Below, piece after piece: positions 1 to 10,665 of a DNA stretch of 40,568 nucleotides. The DNA lies in assembly GCA_021818445.1 (NCBI GenBank), contig JAKAEB010000013.1, positions 1 through 40,568 on the forward strand. The letters are read 5' to 3'. The DNA comes from Planctomycetota bacterium (lineage in GTDB: Bacteria > Planctomycetota > Phycisphaerae > WQYP01). Numbering within the stretch: position 1 is the stretch's first letter; every line of letters begins with the position of its first letter. A program made the position numbers and the translations under genes. The notes beneath the pieces were generated by a model that saw only the letters and a list, made by a program, of their open reading frames with translations, was not told where the DNA came from and did no database searches.

Positions 1-1
1 T

Positions 2-391
2 TCCGATCTCAAGTGCCCTCCGCCAAGTTTCGCTGCCTTTCGCCAAGCCGCTCTCAAGCCCGAATATCCGGCGTATTTCAGCGCCCGCGGCCTCGGGATC
101 GTCGGTAAGTACGGCATTGCCGACAAATTAAAACGGACCGGATCCGCAGTTGATCATATCCTCATGCAGCCACGCCTGACGGCGATGCATCGCGTAGATA
201 GTGTCCAGCAGATCAGGCCTCGGGTGTGTCATCTGTTCATTACCAATGGTGCGCGTGTCAGGTATTGGAATGCGTTCATCGGGCGGCTGGGGCAGAAAAA
301 GATGGCCAAACGGCACGTGAGTCGCTATAGGACATCGCAACTCCCCTTGCGGTCATTAATACTACGCGCAATTGCAACGGAAATCAGGTAG
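2..391 (+). CDS. Unidentified open frame at window edge (partial)
   Basis: The frame is open from the window edge (base 2) to a TAG at 389-391, so any gene here would have its start outside the window. The first part (ALKPEYPAYFSARGLGIVGK and following) has a protein-like composition. The later part is rich in Arg and His and could be non-coding. I do not recognise a family. An overlapping minus-strand frame at 128-340 is no more convincing. It could be the tail of a real gene, a decayed gene, or chance. Confidence 0.22.
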   Translation, partial: SDLKCPPPSFAAFRQAALKPEYPAYFSARGLGIVGKYGIADKLKRTGSAVDHILMQPRLTAMHRVDSVQQIRPRVCHLFITNGARVRYWNAFIGRLGQKKMAKRHVSRYRTSQLPLRSLILRAIATEIR

Positions 392-480
392 CACAGATGG
401 GATCGATACGCCGATGGCTGGCAAAATAGCCGAAAATTGAGGCTTCGGCACATCCATCGCCTGAACGCAGGACATCAAAA

Positions 481-554
481 AGGCCGGAGTGGGATTCGAA
501 CCCACGACAAGCGGATTTGCAATCCGCCCCCTTAGTCCACTCGGGCATCCGGCC
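481..554 (-). tRNA. tRNA-Cys (GCA)
   Basis: On the minus strand a 7-bp acceptor stem GGCCGGA pairs with TCCGGCC. The anticodon stem GCGGA/TCCGC encloses TTGCAAA with anticodon GCA. The T arm is GTGGG-TTCGAAT-CCCAC. The discriminator base is U, as expected for tRNA-Cys. CCA is not encoded. Confidence 0.95.
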
Positions 555-639
555 GCAAAACATCATCCTATGGGCACTTGGCGACATACTCAAGCCACGC
601 CGCAGCGCTCCCATGATGTCAAAGTTACAAAAGCTGCTA

Positions 640-2097
640 TCAGGGCAAAGTGGTTGAACCCATCAGATAGCGGTCGCATTCCCGCGCCGCACCACGCCCC
701 TCATTGATTGCCCAGACCACCAGACTTTGACCGCGGCGACAATCGCCGGCCGCAAACACACCTTCGACGGAAGTATTAAATTTACCGTAATCCGCGGCAA
801 AATTGCTGCGCTGATCGGTCTTGAGCCCCAACTCCTTGGCCAAAGTGTCCTCCGGCCCCAGAAAGCCCATCGCCAGCAGCACCAGGTCCGCCGGCCATTC
901 TTCCTCGCTACCGGGAATCTCCGCCATCGTCACCTTGCCGTTGTTATTTTCCCATTTGACACGGACGGTTTTAATGGCCCGCACGGCCCCGTTCTCATCA
1001 CCCATAAATTCTTTGGTCAAGATGGTAAATTCGCGCGGGTCCCGGCCAAATGTCGTCCGCACTTCCTCGTGCCCGTAGTCCACCCGATAAATTCGAGGCC
1101 ACTGTGGCCACGGGTTATCCGCCGCGCGCGAGGCGGGTGGTTTGGCCAGCAGTTCAAAATTCACCAGGCTTTTGCAGCCATGCCGCATGGAGGTGCCAAT
1201 GCAGTCATTACCGGTGTCGCCGCCGCCAATCACAACCACATGCTTGTCCTTGGCGCTGATGTAGCCGCCGTCGGAATGATTGGAATCAAGCAGACTTTTG
1301 GTGTTGGCGTGGAGAAATTCCATGGCAAAGTGAACACCCGAAAGCCCGCGGCCGGGAACGGGCAAATCACGGGGTTTGGTGGCACCGCAGGCAAGAATGA
1401 TGGCGTCAAATTTATGCAGCAGATCATGAATGCTGATATCCCTGCCCACATGGACGCCGGTAATAAATTCAATACCTTCCTGTTCCATGATGGACAAACG
1501 GCGTTGCACCACCGCCTTTTTATCCAGCTTCATATTCGGTATGCCGTACATCAGCAGCCCGCCGATACGGTCCGAACGCTCATAAACCGTTACCTGATGG
1601 CCGGCCTTGTTAAGCTGATCGGCCGCCGCCAGACCGGCCGGTCCGGAACCAATCACCGCCACCGTTTTACCCGTGCGGTGCTCAGGCGGATGGGCCACCA
1701 CCCAGCCGCTTTTCCAGGCGTGTTCAATAATTTCCTGTTCAATATTTTTAATGGCTACTGCCGGCTCATTGATACCCAGTACGCATGACCCTTCACACGG
1801 GGCCGGACACACACGTCCCGTAAATTCTGGAAAGTTATTGGTGCGCCACAGACGTTCAATGGCGTCACGCCACTGGTCTTTGTACACCAAGTCGTTCCAT
1901 TCCGGAATCAAATTATTAACCGGACACGCGCTGTTGCAGAAGGGCACGCCGCAATCCATACAGCGGGCACCCTGCTGCCGCAGTTTGTCGCCCGGCAGGT
2001 GTTCATGAAATTCGCGCCAATCCAGCACACGCAGGCGGGCCGATCGATTGGGTGCCGCTTCCCGCGTATGTTCCATAAATCCGGTGGGTTTACCCAT
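640..2097 (-). CDS. gltD: Glutamate synthase small subunit (NADPH-dependent GltD)
   Basis: This is the beta subunit of glutamate synthase. It takes electrons from NAD(P)H through FAD and Fe-S centres to the large subunit, for glutamate formation from 2-oxoglutarate and glutamine. The 485 residues match the usual family length. N-terminal cysteines for 4Fe-4S clusters lie at C46, C49, C54, C58 and C97, C101, C105. The FAD site GSGPAG is at 150-155 and the second nucleotide site GGGDTG at 291-296. The C-terminal [15 protein letters not shown] region is typical of the pyridine nucleotide-disulfide oxidoreductase fold. Its ATG overlaps the end of gltB by 8 bases, so the two genes are translationally coupled in one operon (gltB first). 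It ends in TGA. Confidence 0.97.
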   Translation of the reverse strand: MGKPTGFMEHTREAAPNRSARLRVLDWREFHEHLPGDKLRQQGARCMDCGVPFCNSACPVNNLIPEWNDLVYKDQWRDAIERLWRTNNFPEFTGRVCPAPCEGSCVLGINEPAVAIKNIEQEIIEHAWKSGWVVAHPPEHRTGKTVAVIGSGPAGLAAADQLNKAGHQVTVYERSDRIGGLLMYGIPNMKLDKKAVVQRRLSIMEQEGIEFITGVHVGRDISIHDLLHKFDAIILACGATKPRDLPVPGRGLSGVHFAMEFLHANTKSLLDSNHSDGGYISAKDKHVVVIGGGDTGNDCIGTSMRHGCKSLVNFELLAKPPASRAADNPWPQWPRIYRVDYGHEEVRTTFGRDPREFTILTKEFMGDENGAVRAIKTVRVKWENNNGKVTMAEIPGSEEEWPADLVLLAMGFLGPEDTLAKELGLKTDQRSNFAADYGKFNTSVEGVFAAGDCRRGQSLVVWAINEGRGAARECDRYLMGSTTLP

Positions 2098-5000
2098 GTT
2101 GCACTTCCTCGACTACGGTGCTTTCGGCCGCTTCGCGGGCCATTTGCTGCAGAGCGCGGCGATAATCAATCGGCATCACCTTGCGGAACAGCTTCACCTT
2201 CGCCGTCCAATCTTTTAATATCGCCGCTGCCACCGTGCTGCCCGTCTGCTTCCGGTGTTCTTCAATCAGGGACTTTAGTTCAGTGATGTCGGCCGCTTCG
2301 GTCAGCGGTTCAAGTTCCACCATGGCCAGATTGCAACGGGCCAGGAACTGATCTTCGGGATCATAGACATACGCAATGCCTCCGGACATACCCGCCGCAA
2401 AATTCCGACCCGTCGGGCCAAGAATCACGGCACGGCCTCCGGTCATATACTCACAGCCGTGATCGCCTACACCTTCTACAACCGCCGCCGCGCCCGAATT
2501 GCGAACGCAAAATCGTTCGCCAGCCACGCCGCGGAAAAAGGCTTTGCCGCTGGTAGCACCGTATAGCGCCACATTGCCAATTAAAATATTCTCTTCGGGC
2601 TTGAAGGTGCTGCGGGAATCCGGATACACGACGATCGTCCCGCCGGAAAGACCCTTGCCCACATAGTCGTTGGCATCACCTTCAAGTTCCAGCTTCACAC
2701 CGCGTGCCAGCCACGCACCGAGGCTTTGCCCCGCTGAACCCGATAGTTTGATCTCGATGGTCGCTTCCGGCAGGCCCTCGCCACCATGGCGCTTGGATAT
2801 CTCGTGGCTAAGGGTGGTGCCCACGGTGCGATTGGTGTTTTTTATGGCGTAGGCCAACTTCAGCGGCGTGCCATTTTCAACCGCTTCACGTGCATCCCGC
2901 ACGATCTGATAATCCAACGATTGCTCAAGACCGTGATCCTGCTTCCGCACGCAGCGTACCTCCACACCCTCGTGGAGTTTTACAGCCGGTGAAAGAACCG
3001 GTGCCAAATCCAGCCCCTGCGCCTTCCAATGCCTTATCGCTTCGCCAACTTCCAGCCGATCCACCCGGCCAATCATTTCGTCCATGGTGCGGAAGCCCAT
3101 AAACGCCATTAATTCGCGTACCTCTTCCGCCAGCAGGAACATAAAATTGACCACATATTCCGGCTTGCCGGCAAACTTGGCCCGCAGTACCGGGTCCTGG
3201 GTTGCAATGCCCACCGGGCAGGTATTCAAATGGCACACCCGCATCATGATGCAGCCGAGCGTCACCAGTGGCACGGTGGCAAAGCCAAACTCTTCGGCAC
3301 CCAGCAACGCACCAATGACCACATCGCGACCGGTCTTTAACTGGCCATCCACCTGCACCACGATTCTGCTGCGCAGATCATTAAGCACCAGCGTTTGATG
3401 AGTTTCAGCAAGTCCCAGTTCCCACGGCGCACCGGCATGCTTGATACTCGTCAGCGGTGATGCCCCGGTACCGCCGTCATGGCCGGCAATTACCACATGG
3501 TCGGCGTGGGCCTTGGATACACCCGTCGCCACCGTTCCTACGCCCACTTCCGAAACCAATTTAACGCTGATCCGTGCCGACGGATTGGCGTTTTTAAGGT
3601 CGTAGATCAACTGCGCCAAGTCTTCAATTGAATAGATGTCATGGTGCGGAGGGGGGCTGATCAACTGCACACCCGGCGTCGAGTGCCGCAGCTTGCCAAT
3701 GTAACGGTCCACCTTGTGCCCCGGCAATTGGCCACCTTCACCGGGCTTGGCCCCCTGCGCCATTTTGATCTGTATTTCGTCGGCATTGGATAAATAATGA
3801 CTGGTAACGCCAAAGCGCGCACTGGCCACCTGCTTAATCGCTGACCGCCGAAAATCACCATTCGCGTCGGGTTTGAAGCGTCGTGGGTCTTCGCCACCTT
3901 CGCCGGTATTGGACTTTCCACCGATGCGGTTCATGGCAATCGCCAGCGTTTCGTGCGCTTCGGTGGAGATGGAGCCCAGGCTCATCGCCCCGGTGGCAAA
4001 TCGCTTGACTATTTCACTCGCCGGTTCCACCTCCGCCAGCATCACGGGGTTTTCCGCCGGTTTAAGTTTAAATAAGCCGCGCAATGTGCAAAGCCGCCCC
4101 GATTGCTCGTTAATCAGTTTGGCATAACGGGCGTAAGCCTCGCGGCTGTTGGTGCGCGCCGCATCCTGCAGGGCGGAAATGGTATCGGGATTCAGCAGGT
4201 GCTGCTCGCCATTTTTTCGCCATGCATACTGTCCACCCTCGGGCAGCACATTAAGTTTCACGGCGTTGTTTTCCATCGGGTAACCGATGGCGTGGCGACG
4301 AATAGCCTCTTTGGCCAGCACGTCAAAATTCACACCGTCAATCTTGGATACCGTACCGGCAAAACACTTGTCAATCACTTCCTGATGCAGGCCGATGGAT
4401 TCAAATATCTGGGCACCCTTGTAGCTTTGCAGCGTGGAGATGCCCATCTTGCTCATCACCTTCAATATGCCCTTGCCGCAGGCCTTGATGTAATTTTTAA
4501 TTATTTTTTCATCATCCAGCGACGGGTCAACATTTTCCTCCCGCCGCAGGTTCCAAAGCACTTCAAACGCAAGATACGGATTGATCGCATCAGCCCCGTA
4601 GCCGATCAGCATGCAATGATGATGCACCTCGCGGGCTTCGCCGGTCTCCAGCACAATACCAAGGCGCGTGCGAGTTTCACTTCGCACCAGATGATGGTGC
4701 ACCGCACCGCAGGCCAGCAGGGCGGGTATCGCCACCCGCTTTTCGCCCAATCGCCGGTCGCTGAGCACAATGATGCTGCACCCATTTTTAATAGCATCGT
4801 CCGCCTCGGCGCAAAGCCGATCGATCGCCTTGAGCATTCCACCCTCGCCCAGGTCGCGATCGAAGGTCATGTCAATCACCTGCGATTTCCAGCCGCGATG
4901 ATGAAGCTCCTTGATCCGCGCCATCTGGCCGTTGGTCAGCACCGGTTGCGAAAGCACCAGCCGGTGGGCGTTTTCGGCCGTTGGTTCAAGCAGATTTCGT

Positions 5001-6676
5001 TCCGGCCCAATGCAGCATTCCAAACTCATCACGATGGATTCCTTATCAGAATCCAGCGGTGGATTGGTCACCTGCGCAAAGGTCTGTTTGAAATAGTCGT
5101 AAACCAGCCGGGGTTGATCACTCAGGCAGGCCAGCGCCGCATCATTACCCATCGATCCAAGTGCTTCCAATCCGGCCGCACCCATTGGCAGGATCAGCTT
5201 GTACACATCTTCGGTGGTGTAGCCCAGGCACTGCGTGCGGGTCAGTAGACTTCCAGCCTCAAAACCCTCAGTCTGCTTCGGTGCGGGCAGTTCTTCCAGA
5301 GTCAGTTTTTGTTCCTGCAGCCATTGGCCGTAGGGATGCTCGGCCGCCAGTGCGGATTTTAGCTCGGAATCGTCAATAATCCGGCCCTGTTCAAAATCGA
5401 CCAGGAACATGCGGCCCGGCTGCAACCGACCTTTTTTCGCCACATTGGCCGGGTCAATTTCCAGCACGCCCACCTCGCTGGCCATGATGACCAAATCATC
5501 TTTTGTGACGTAATAGCGGCTTGGGCGCAAACCGTTGCGATCCAGTACCGCACCGATGTAGTGTCCATCCGTAAACGCCACCGATGCCGGTCCGTCCCAC
5601 GGTTCCATCATGCAGGAATGGTATTCATAAAACGCCCGTCGCCGCGGGTCCATCGATTCATGATTCTGCCACGCCTCGGGGATCATCATCATCACCGCAT
5701 GCGGCAAACTGCGCCCGGTTTGCACAAGCATCTCAAGGCAATTGTCAAAATCGCCCGAGTCTGAATTGCCCGGCTCGATTACCGGTTTGATGCGTTCAAT
5801 GTCATCGCCAAAGATGTGGCTCTGGAACATCCCTTCCCGAGCGTGCATCCAGTTAACATTACCTCGCCTTGTGTTGATCTCACCATTGTGCGCCATGTAG
5901 CGCAGCGGCTGGGCGCGGTCCCACGATGGGAAGGTGTTGGTGCTGAAGCGTGAATGCACCAATGCAATGTGGCTGATAAATTCAGGATCGCCCAGATCGG
6001 CGGCAAAATATTCACGCACCTGCGGCGAAGTCAGTTGGCCCTTGTAGATGATCGTCTTCGTAGACAGGCTGCAGATGTAAAAGTATTCCGCCTGCGGCAG
6101 GTCGGAACTCCGAATCCGATTGCCCGCCACCTTGCGTGCCATGTACAGGCGGCGTTCCAGTATTTCCTGCGGGATTTTAGGTTCCGCCTCGGGCGCGGTG
6201 ACAAAAATCATCCGCATTTTGGGTTCAGTTCGACGGGCGCTCGGGCCAATGCTGTGGTTGTCCACCGGTACGTCCCGCCAGCCCAGCAGTTTAAGTTTGG
6301 CTTCCGTGATGCATTGTTCTAACTGCTTTTCGCACCAACTGCGCTGCTCATTGTCGGACGGCAAAAACACGATGCCCGCACCGTATTTGCCGGACGGCGG
6401 CAAATGGATGCCCGCATCGCGCGAGGCGACTTTGGCTAAAAACGCATGTGGCATGGCGGTCAATATGCCCGCACCATCTCCGGTGTTTTCTTCGCAACCG
6501 CAGGCACCGCGATGCTCCATGTGTTCCAGCATGGTCAGGGCGTTGATAACAATATCATGGCTTCCCTTGCCCTTAATGTGGGCAATAAAGCCGACGCCGC
6601 AACTGTCGTGTTCAAACTCTGGATCGTAAAGACCCGTTTTGCCGGGCCTTAGGCCGGGCCTTTCATTAGAAGTCAA
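2090..6676 (-). CDS. gltB: Glutamate synthase large subunit (GltB), TTG start
   Basis: The alpha subunit makes glutamate: an N-terminal glutaminase releases ammonia, which is channelled to the FMN site for reductive amination of 2-oxoglutarate. I start it at TTG 6674-6676 because GGAGG (6684-6688) sits 7 bases upstream. An ATG-type start at 6751 has no ribosome site and lies only about 12 bases from the predicted -10 box. From the TTG, the catalytic Cys of the mature glutaminase (HDSCGVGF) is residue 26, leaving a 25-residue propeptide as in other GltB proteins. Order: GATase type 2 domain (~26-430), central linker domain (~480-760), FMN synthase domain (~830-1200) with 3Fe-4S cysteines spaced C-x5-C-x4-C ([12 protein letters not shown]), then the GXGXG beta-helix domain. 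About 1528 residues, as usual for the family. gltD follows with an 8-base overlap. Confidence 0.95.
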   Translation of the reverse strand: MTSNERPGLRPGKTGLYDPEFEHDSCGVGFIAHIKGKGSHDIVINALTMLEHMEHRGACGCEENTGDGAGILTAMPHAFLAKVASRDAGIHLPPSGKYGAGIVFLPSDNEQRSWCEKQLEQCITEAKLKLLGWRDVPVDNHSIGPSARRTEPKMRMIFVTAPEAEPKIPQEILERRLYMARKVAGNRIRSSDLPQAEYFYICSLSTKTIIYKGQLTSPQVREYFAADLGDPEFISHIALVHSRFSTNTFPSWDRAQPLRYMAHNGEINTRRGNVNWMHAREGMFQSHIFGDDIERIKPVIEPGNSDSGDFDNCLEMLVQTGRSLPHAVMMMIPEAWQNHESMDPRRRAFYEYHSCMMEPWDGPASVAFTDGHYIGAVLDRNGLRPSRYYVTKDDLVIMASEVGVLEIDPANVAKKGRLQPGRMFLVDFEQGRIIDDSELKSALAAEHPYGQWLQEQKLTLEELPAPKQTEGFEAGSLLTRTQCLGYTTEDVYKLILPMGAAGLEALGSMGNDAALACLSDQPRLVYDYFKQTFAQVTNPPLDSDKESIVMSLECCIGPERNLLEPTAENAHRLVLSQPVLTNGQMARIKELHHRGWKSQVIDMTFDRDLGEGGMLKAIDRLCAEADDAIKNGCSIIVLSDRRLGEKRVAIPALLACGAVHHHLVRSETRTRLGIVLETGEAREVHHHCMLIGYGADAINPYLAFEVLWNLRREENVDPSLDDEKIIKNYIKACGKGILKVMSKMGISTLQSYKGAQIFESIGLHQEVIDKCFAGTVSKIDGVNFDVLAKEAIRRHAIGYPMENNAVKLNVLPEGGQYAWRKNGEQHLLNPDTISALQDAARTNSREAYARYAKLINEQSGRLCTLRGLFKLKPAENPVMLAEVEPASEIVKRFATGAMSLGSISTEAHETLAIAMNRIGGKSNTGEGGEDPRRFKPDANGDFRRSAIKQVASARFGVTSHYLSNADEIQIKMAQGAKPGEGGQLPGHKVDRYIGKLRHSTPGVQLISPPPHHDIYSIEDLAQLIYDLKNANPSARISVKLVSEVGVGTVATGVSKAHADHVVIAGHDGGTGASPLTSIKHAGAPWELGLAETHQTLVLNDLRSRIVVQVDGQLKTGRDVVIGALLGAEEFGFATVPLVTLGCIMMRVCHLNTCPVGIATQDPVLRAKFAGKPEYVVNFMFLLAEEVRELMAFMGFRTMDEMIGRVDRLEVGEAIRHWKAQGLDLAPVLSPAVKLHEGVEVRCVRKQDHGLEQSLDYQIVRDAREAVENGTPLKLAYAIKNTNRTVGTTLSHEISKRHGGEGLPEATIEIKLSGSAGQSLGAWLARGVKLELEGDANDYVGKGLSGGTIVVYPDSRSTFKPEENILIGNVALYGATSGKAFFRGVAGERFCVRNSGAAAVVEGVGDHGCEYMTGGRAVILGPTGRNFAAGMSGGIAYVYDPEDQFLARCNLAMVELEPLTEAADITELKSLIEEHRKQTGSTVAAAILKDWTAKVKLFRKVMPIDYRRALQQMAREAAESTVVEEVQHG

Positions 6677-6763
6677 CGTAAAACCTCCGTGTGTGAGGCG
6701 TGCCCTCGGCTTGTAAACAACCGCTCCGCCCACGCGATCCCAACTAAGCATCGCGAACCATAT

Positions 6764-6792
6764 ATATTACAAAGATGCACGCGCAGTATCAA
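6764..6792 (-). promoter_or_regulatory. Predicted sigma70 promoter of gltBD
   Basis: On the minus strand TTGATA (6787-6792) and TAATAT (6764-6769) are separated by 17 bases. Transcription would start near 6757 and give a leader of about 80 bases before the TTG start of gltB. Inferred from consensus only. Confidence 0.6.
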
Positions 6793-6850
6793 CTTATTCG
6801 CACAAAAATTCGCCTTTGCCGATTTATCCCGCCTTTACGTCATCAGCCAC

Positions 6851-6902
6851 CAGGAGTCTGCCCGATTAATCGCAACTCTGCTGTTAATCGGACAGGCTCC
6901 TG
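6851..6902. repeat. 19-bp near-perfect inverted repeat (hairpin)
   Basis: CAGGAGTCTGCCCGATTAA (6851-6869) is the reverse complement of 6884-6902 apart from two positions that can still form G-U pairs in RNA. The 14-base loop lies between. It sits between the 3' end of the oxidoreductase gene (6937) and the gltB promoter. It may be a bidirectional terminator or protein site. No T-run follows on either side. Confidence 0.55.
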
Positions 6903-6936
6903 CACCGGTGGCCTCAAGCATCATGCAAGGACGGCC

Positions 6937-7962
6937 TCAACTGGCCTCGGCTTCCACCCTCTGCCTGCGAGCCGTTTCGGCGGCCAAGTGACCCAGCAGA
7001 CTCCAGTAGCTCACGCGGAAGGCGGCGTCCGTCCTGTTATCCAATAAGTCCTGCCGGCGCGCCATTACCTCAGCGATGTAATCCTCATATGTGTGTCCCA
7101 TGGATGGAAGTGGCAAATTTCGCACGCCCTGCGAATCGACCAGTTGGCACACGCCACGCTCACCCCGGTTCGCAAACGCCTCAATCTCCCCCGCACTACC
7201 AGATATCCTTATGTAATCATCCCCATGCGTCGCGGCTGATTCCGGGCGCAAATAGTCTATGTTCATGGTCGCCGCGGTGCCGCCGGCAAGTTCAACTAAA
7301 AGTTCCGCGTGATCTTGGCAGCCCGGATGCGACGGATGGGCTGCATTGCCGTGCCGCGCCGTGATCGCCATCGGCTTTAGTCCCGTTACAAAGTTCAGGA
7401 TATCAAAGCCGTGAATGCCCACCCATGGAATCGTGCCGGGGTAGATGGTGGCATCTCCAAACCATTCGGGACGCGATCCCCATTTATATGTCTTCCTTAC
7501 CTGTACCTGTACGATCGATCCAATCAGCCCGCCAGTTACCGCCTCGCGTGCGGCCAAAAATGCCTGTTGATCCGCGTTGGCCAGCATGCCGATGCATGCC
7601 GCCCGCCTTGATCGGACCACCGCTCGCAGTGCCCGCAAGGTGTGGATGTTTCCAGCCAGAGGTTTTTCGCATATCAGTTGACAGCCAGCCTCTGCCGCCT
7701 CCGTCGCTATGACGCTTATCCTGTCCAGTCGCGTGCCAATAATTGCCACGTCGGGGCGTTCCCGATCCAGCAACTGGCGGTAATCTTCAAAATGCGGCAC
7801 ATCGGCCAGTTTGCCAAAGCGTGTGCGCCACGCACTGAAATCATCACCGGGAAATACCCCGCCTACGCCGACAAAACGCACATGGGGCAGCATTTCCAAT
7901 TGTGTCAGGACATCCACCGTGTGGCCCCAGTTGCCGATCACCGCAATCGATAATGTATTCAT
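6937..7962 (-). CDS. Gfo/Idh/MocA family oxidoreductase
   Basis: NAD(P)-dependent oxidoreductase of the glucose-fructose oxidoreductase / inositol dehydrogenase / MocA family. The N-terminal Rossmann fold (LSIAVIGNWGH), the ICEKPLAG motif with the conserved Lys near residue 100, and the downstream WVGIHGFDILNF segment support the family. The chosen start ATG 7960-7962 puts the Rossmann strand directly at the N terminus (341 residues). ATG 7986 is eight codons upstream; neither has a good ribosome site. It lies just downstream (45 bases) of a second family member on the same strand and is probably co-transcribed with it. The substrate is unknown; the sugar-acid genes nearby suggest a sugar or uronate-derived substrate, which is inference. 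Confidence 0.85.
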   Translation of the reverse strand: MNTLSIAVIGNWGHTVDVLTQLEMLPHVRFVGVGGVFPGDDFSAWRTRFGKLADVPHFEDYRQLLDRERPDVAIIGTRLDRISVIATEAAEAGCQLICEKPLAGNIHTLRALRAVVRSRRAACIGMLANADQQAFLAAREAVTGGLIGSIVQVQVRKTYKWGSRPEWFGDATIYPGTIPWVGIHGFDILNFVTGLKPMAITARHGNAAHPSHPGCQDHAELLVELAGGTAATMNIDYLRPESAATHGDDYIRISGSAGEIEAFANRGERGVCQLVDSQGVRNLPLPSMGHTYEDYIAEVMARRQDLLDNRTDAAFRVSYWSLLGHLAAETARRQRVEAEAS

Positions 7963-8006
7963 AAAGGGCATCCGGGGAAGGTACATTCAGACATAGTGTA
8001 TAAATA

Positions 8007-9095
8007 TTAACAGCGGGCGGGTGCCTTGGCGACAACGTGCGGATTATTTACCAGCACCCGAGTACCGGTCTGTTCCGCCTTCGCCATCGCCTCAACTACC
8101 GCAATTCCCTCGGCAATCTGTGCCGGTGTGACGGTGTCTTCCAGTTTTTCGCCCTTAATAGCCCGGTAAAGGGCCTCCCACTGATACGTGCCGGCTCGAT
8201 CGGCGAATGGTATCACGGCCTGATCCACCATCCGCGGCCCTTCGCCGTCGCGTATGACGAGTTGCATATGCACCTCGCGGCGCGGAGACTTTGGCGGGGC
8301 GCTATTCAGGTACACCGTGCCATTTTCAAAATTTAATACCACGGCATCCGCATACGAATTTCCATCGTTCACACAAAACGACGCAAATATGCCCCCGATA
8401 CATCCGTTCTTGAATCGTATGGTCAGTTCGGCGTTATCGGGCGTTGGACGTTCCGTGAACAGTCGCGATGTCGTCACCTGTACCGATTCCGCTGGCCCCA
8501 TAAATCGCACCATATCATTGATGCTGTAAATCCCGAGCCGAAAAATCGGTGCCGCCGGACATCGCTTTGCGTCGTCATACCAACCGCCATCCGGCTTTTC
8601 GCGATAACTCGCCCAGGTGCTGAAGTGGGCGGCAATCGGTCGCCCCAGCGAATAACGGCTGCGCCAGTCGTGCACATACTGCCAATCGGGCGGCATCTTC
8701 GGACTCGGAGAGTTCAGGTGCACCACCATCCCCAGTGCCTCGGCTTCCTCTAATACTGCCAGTGCTGCGGCGGAGTCTATTTCAAATGGCTTAGTGGTGA
8801 TGACGTGTTTCCCGCTGCGAATCGCTTCACGCACCATCTCGGCCCTTCCGCCTGGTGGCGTGAATAAACCAACCACATTCACCGATGGGTCGGCCAAAAT
8901 CGCCTGGAACGATGAGTAACTCTTCACTCCGTAATGCGATCCACGAGCTTGACTCACCGACGACTTGATGTCGAAAACACCCGCCAGAGAAAACCAGGCA
9001 GAGCCTCGGCCCGTCACAATCTGGTTCTCAACCACATGATCACCAAACCTCAGGCCAACGACCGCGATTTTCAGTTTGTCGTTCAAAGGATACAT
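8007..9095 (-). CDS. Gfo/Idh/MocA family oxidoreductase
   Basis: Second member of the family: Rossmann core LKIAVVGLRFGDHV at the N terminus, a TTKPFEID segment that replaces the usual EKP motif but keeps the Lys, and a C-terminal alpha/beta substrate domain (IFRLGIYSINDMVRFMG). Length is 362 residues from ATG 9093-9095. The purine-rich AGGAAGG abuts that ATG, so a TTG four codons inside is also possible. The longer frame reaching 9194 looks like untranslated leader. It is divergent from the mutarotase gene at 9320. It is likely a sugar dehydrogenase acting with its downstream relative; the substrate cannot be told from sequence. Confidence 0.85.
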   Translation of the reverse strand: MYPLNDKLKIAVVGLRFGDHVVENQIVTGRGSAWFSLAGVFDIKSSVSQARGSHYGVKSYSSFQAILADPSVNVVGLFTPPGGRAEMVREAIRSGKHVITTKPFEIDSAAALAVLEEAEALGMVVHLNSPSPKMPPDWQYVHDWRSRYSLGRPIAAHFSTWASYREKPDGGWYDDAKRCPAAPIFRLGIYSINDMVRFMGPAESVQVTTSRLFTERPTPDNAELTIRFKNGCIGGIFASFCVNDGNSYADAVVLNFENGTVYLNSAPPKSPRREVHMQLVIRDGEGPRMVDQAVIPFADRAGTYQWEALYRAIKGEKLEDTVTPAQIAEGIAVVEAMAKAEQTGTRVLVNNPHVVAKAPARC

Positions 9096-9278
9096 CCTTC
9101 CTGAAACCCTACCCGTGATATCCTTATAGTGTATTCCCAAGCGGTGCCCGCGGCAAAAAATATGCAACAGGACCGATATTTCCCCAATTTCCACAAACTA
9201 TGGCATCCTTCCACCGCGTTTTCGCTTTGTCGGTGATCTTTACATTTCAAGGCATTTCGGGGTAAAACATCGGCTGGC

Positions 9279-9294
9279 CCAAGCAAAAGCTTGG
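9279..9294. promoter_or_regulatory. Small inverted repeat upstream of mutarotase gene
   Basis: CCAAGC-AAAA-GCTTGG lies 25 bases before the ATG of the mutarotase gene, in the intergenic region shared with the divergent oxidoreductase gene. It could be an operator half-site pair or a leader hairpin. Confidence 0.35.
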
Positions 9295-9319
9295 TGTAAA
9301 CTGTGGAGCCGCAAATTAA

Positions 9320-9781
9320 ATGCTGAAATTCCCCATCACTCATTCTCAAATATTGGCCGCGCTGGGGCGGGCCGGGCATGGAAGTAAGATTCTTATTGCC
9401 GATGGAAATTACCCCTTTTCGACGAAACTCGGGCCCCATGCGGAATTGGTCTGCCTGAATCTCAGGCCGGGCATGGTTACCGTCACCGACGTACTTCAGG
9501 TTCTGGTGCACGCCGTGCAAATCGAATCGGCGGCCGTCATGCAGCCGGCCAAAACCGGCCCCTATGCCGTCAAAAGCGACCCTGAAATATTCAAAGATTT
9601 TGTGGATATCATCACGCCCCATCAGCCATCGCGCACGGCTGTTAAACTCCAGCGTCTTGAACGATTTAAATTTTACGATGCCGCCTCGGCACCCGATGTC
9701 TGCCTGACCATCGCCACTGGCGAAGAACGAATTTTCGGCAATCTGCTCCTTACCATCGGCGTCGTGCGAAGTATTAATTGA
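9320..9781 (+). CDS. RbsD/FucU family sugar mutarotase
   Basis: Small cytoplasmic enzyme of 153 residues in the RbsD/FucU family, which interconverts anomers of fucose, ribose or related sugars. The family signature is clear: ILAALGRAGHGSKILIADGN with His20 and Asp28, then PFSTKLGPHAE, and a C-terminal IATGEERIFGNLLLTIGV segment in which the aromatic of the family is replaced by Phe. L-fucose and L-galactose share the same ring configuration. In this setting an anomerase feeding the L-galactose dehydrogenase at 11029 is plausible (inference). It stands alone on the plus strand, convergent with the lactonase gene at 9823. Confidence 0.85.
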   Translation: MLKFPITHSQILAALGRAGHGSKILIADGNYPFSTKLGPHAELVCLNLRPGMVTVTDVLQVLVHAVQIESAAVMQPAKTGPYAVKSDPEIFKDFVDIITPHQPSRTAVKLQRLERFKFYDAASAPDVCLTIATGEERIFGNLLLTIGVVRSIN

Positions 9782-9822
9782 CCCCACGCCCGGCGGCGAC
9801 CAAGGCCATCTCACGCGCCCCG

Positions 9823-10665
9823 TCATTCAAGACCATATACCCCCGCTGCGACCCCGCCCATAATCGCCGCCTGCTCCGTTGCGCTCAGTCCGCCTGTTAA
9901 ATCCTGTACCGTCGTAGACCATCGGCGGTAATCGCACGCCAATAAACACACCGGCCAGTCGGACCCAAACATCACCCGCTGCGGGCCGAAGCTTTCCAGA
10001 ATGGTGTCAACATACGGCCTCAAATCGCCCGTCTGCCAATCTTGATGGTTGGCCTCCGTTACGGCACCAGAAAGCTTGCAATACACATGCGGTCGCCGGG
10101 CCAGTGCCTGTATGTGCTTTCGCCAAGGTTCGGTTATCCGTGCCTTAATCTTCGGCTTGGCGAGATGGTCCACCACAAATGTCTGTCCGGGGTGGGCATC
10201 CACGAATTCAATAGTCTGCGGCAGGTGACGCTCAAATATCAGAACGTCATACACCAGATTAAACTTCCGCAGCAGGTGGATGCCTGCATTAAAGTCCCCT
10301 CTAAGCATGTAGTTGTCATCAGCCTCATCATGCAGCACATGCCTTACCCCTTTGAGCTTTCTATCAGCCGAAAATAACTCCAGATGTTTCTCGACATCCG
10401 GTCCGATCAGCGGCACCCATCCCACAACGCCCTTAATAAAAGTATATTGATGCGCAAGTTCCAGCAGCCATCGCGTTTCCTCAAGCGACTGCCTTGCCTG
10501 CACGCTCACGGCACCTTGAATACCGCTTGACATCAATTCTGGCTGCAAATCCGCAGGCAGAAAATCACGTCGCAGCACCCTATCCTGCGGCCCGATCCAC
10601 CCATACTCCCCCGGGTTGTATTTCCAGAAATGCTGGTGGGCATCGATTTTTAGTGTTTCAGGCAT
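9823..10665 (-). CDS. Amidohydrolase family sugar lactonase (COG3618), predicted L-galactono/L-fuconolactonase
   Basis: Metal-dependent hydrolase of the amidohydrolase-2 family, 280 residues. Features are the N-terminal HxH metal motif (DAHQHFW, His10 and His12), the VVDHLAKP segment and the C-terminal GSDWPVC motif with the catalytic Asp236. COG3618 members include L-fuconolactonase and the L-galactono-1,5-lactonase of Bacteroides vulgatus. Next to an L-galactose dehydrogenase-like gene and an L-galactonate dehydrogenase-like gene, hydrolysis of L-galactonolactone to L-galactonate is the natural prediction. It is divergent from the dehydrogenase gene across a 363-bp gap. No clear ribosome site precedes ATG 10665. 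Confidence 0.85.
   Translation of the reverse strand: MPETLKIDAHQHFWKYNPGEYGWIGPQDRVLRRDFLPADLQPELMSSGIQGAVSVQARQSLEETRWLLELAHQYTFIKGVVGWVPLIGPDVEKHLELFSADRKLKGVRHVLHDEADDNYMLRGDFNAGIHLLRKFNLVYDVLIFERHLPQTIEFVDAHPGQTFVVDHLAKPKIKARITEPWRKHIQALARRPHVYCKLSGAVTEANHQDWQTGDLRPYVDTILESFGPQRVMFGSDWPVCLLACDYRRWSTTVQDLTGGLSATEQAAIMGGVAAGVYGLE

Noticed and set aside
4103-5248. 381-codon plus-strand open frame inside gltB, and the similar 353-codon frame at 727-1788 inside gltD
   Set aside because: They are antisense to strongly conserved coding sequence, lack domains and ribosome sites, and arise from codon bias.
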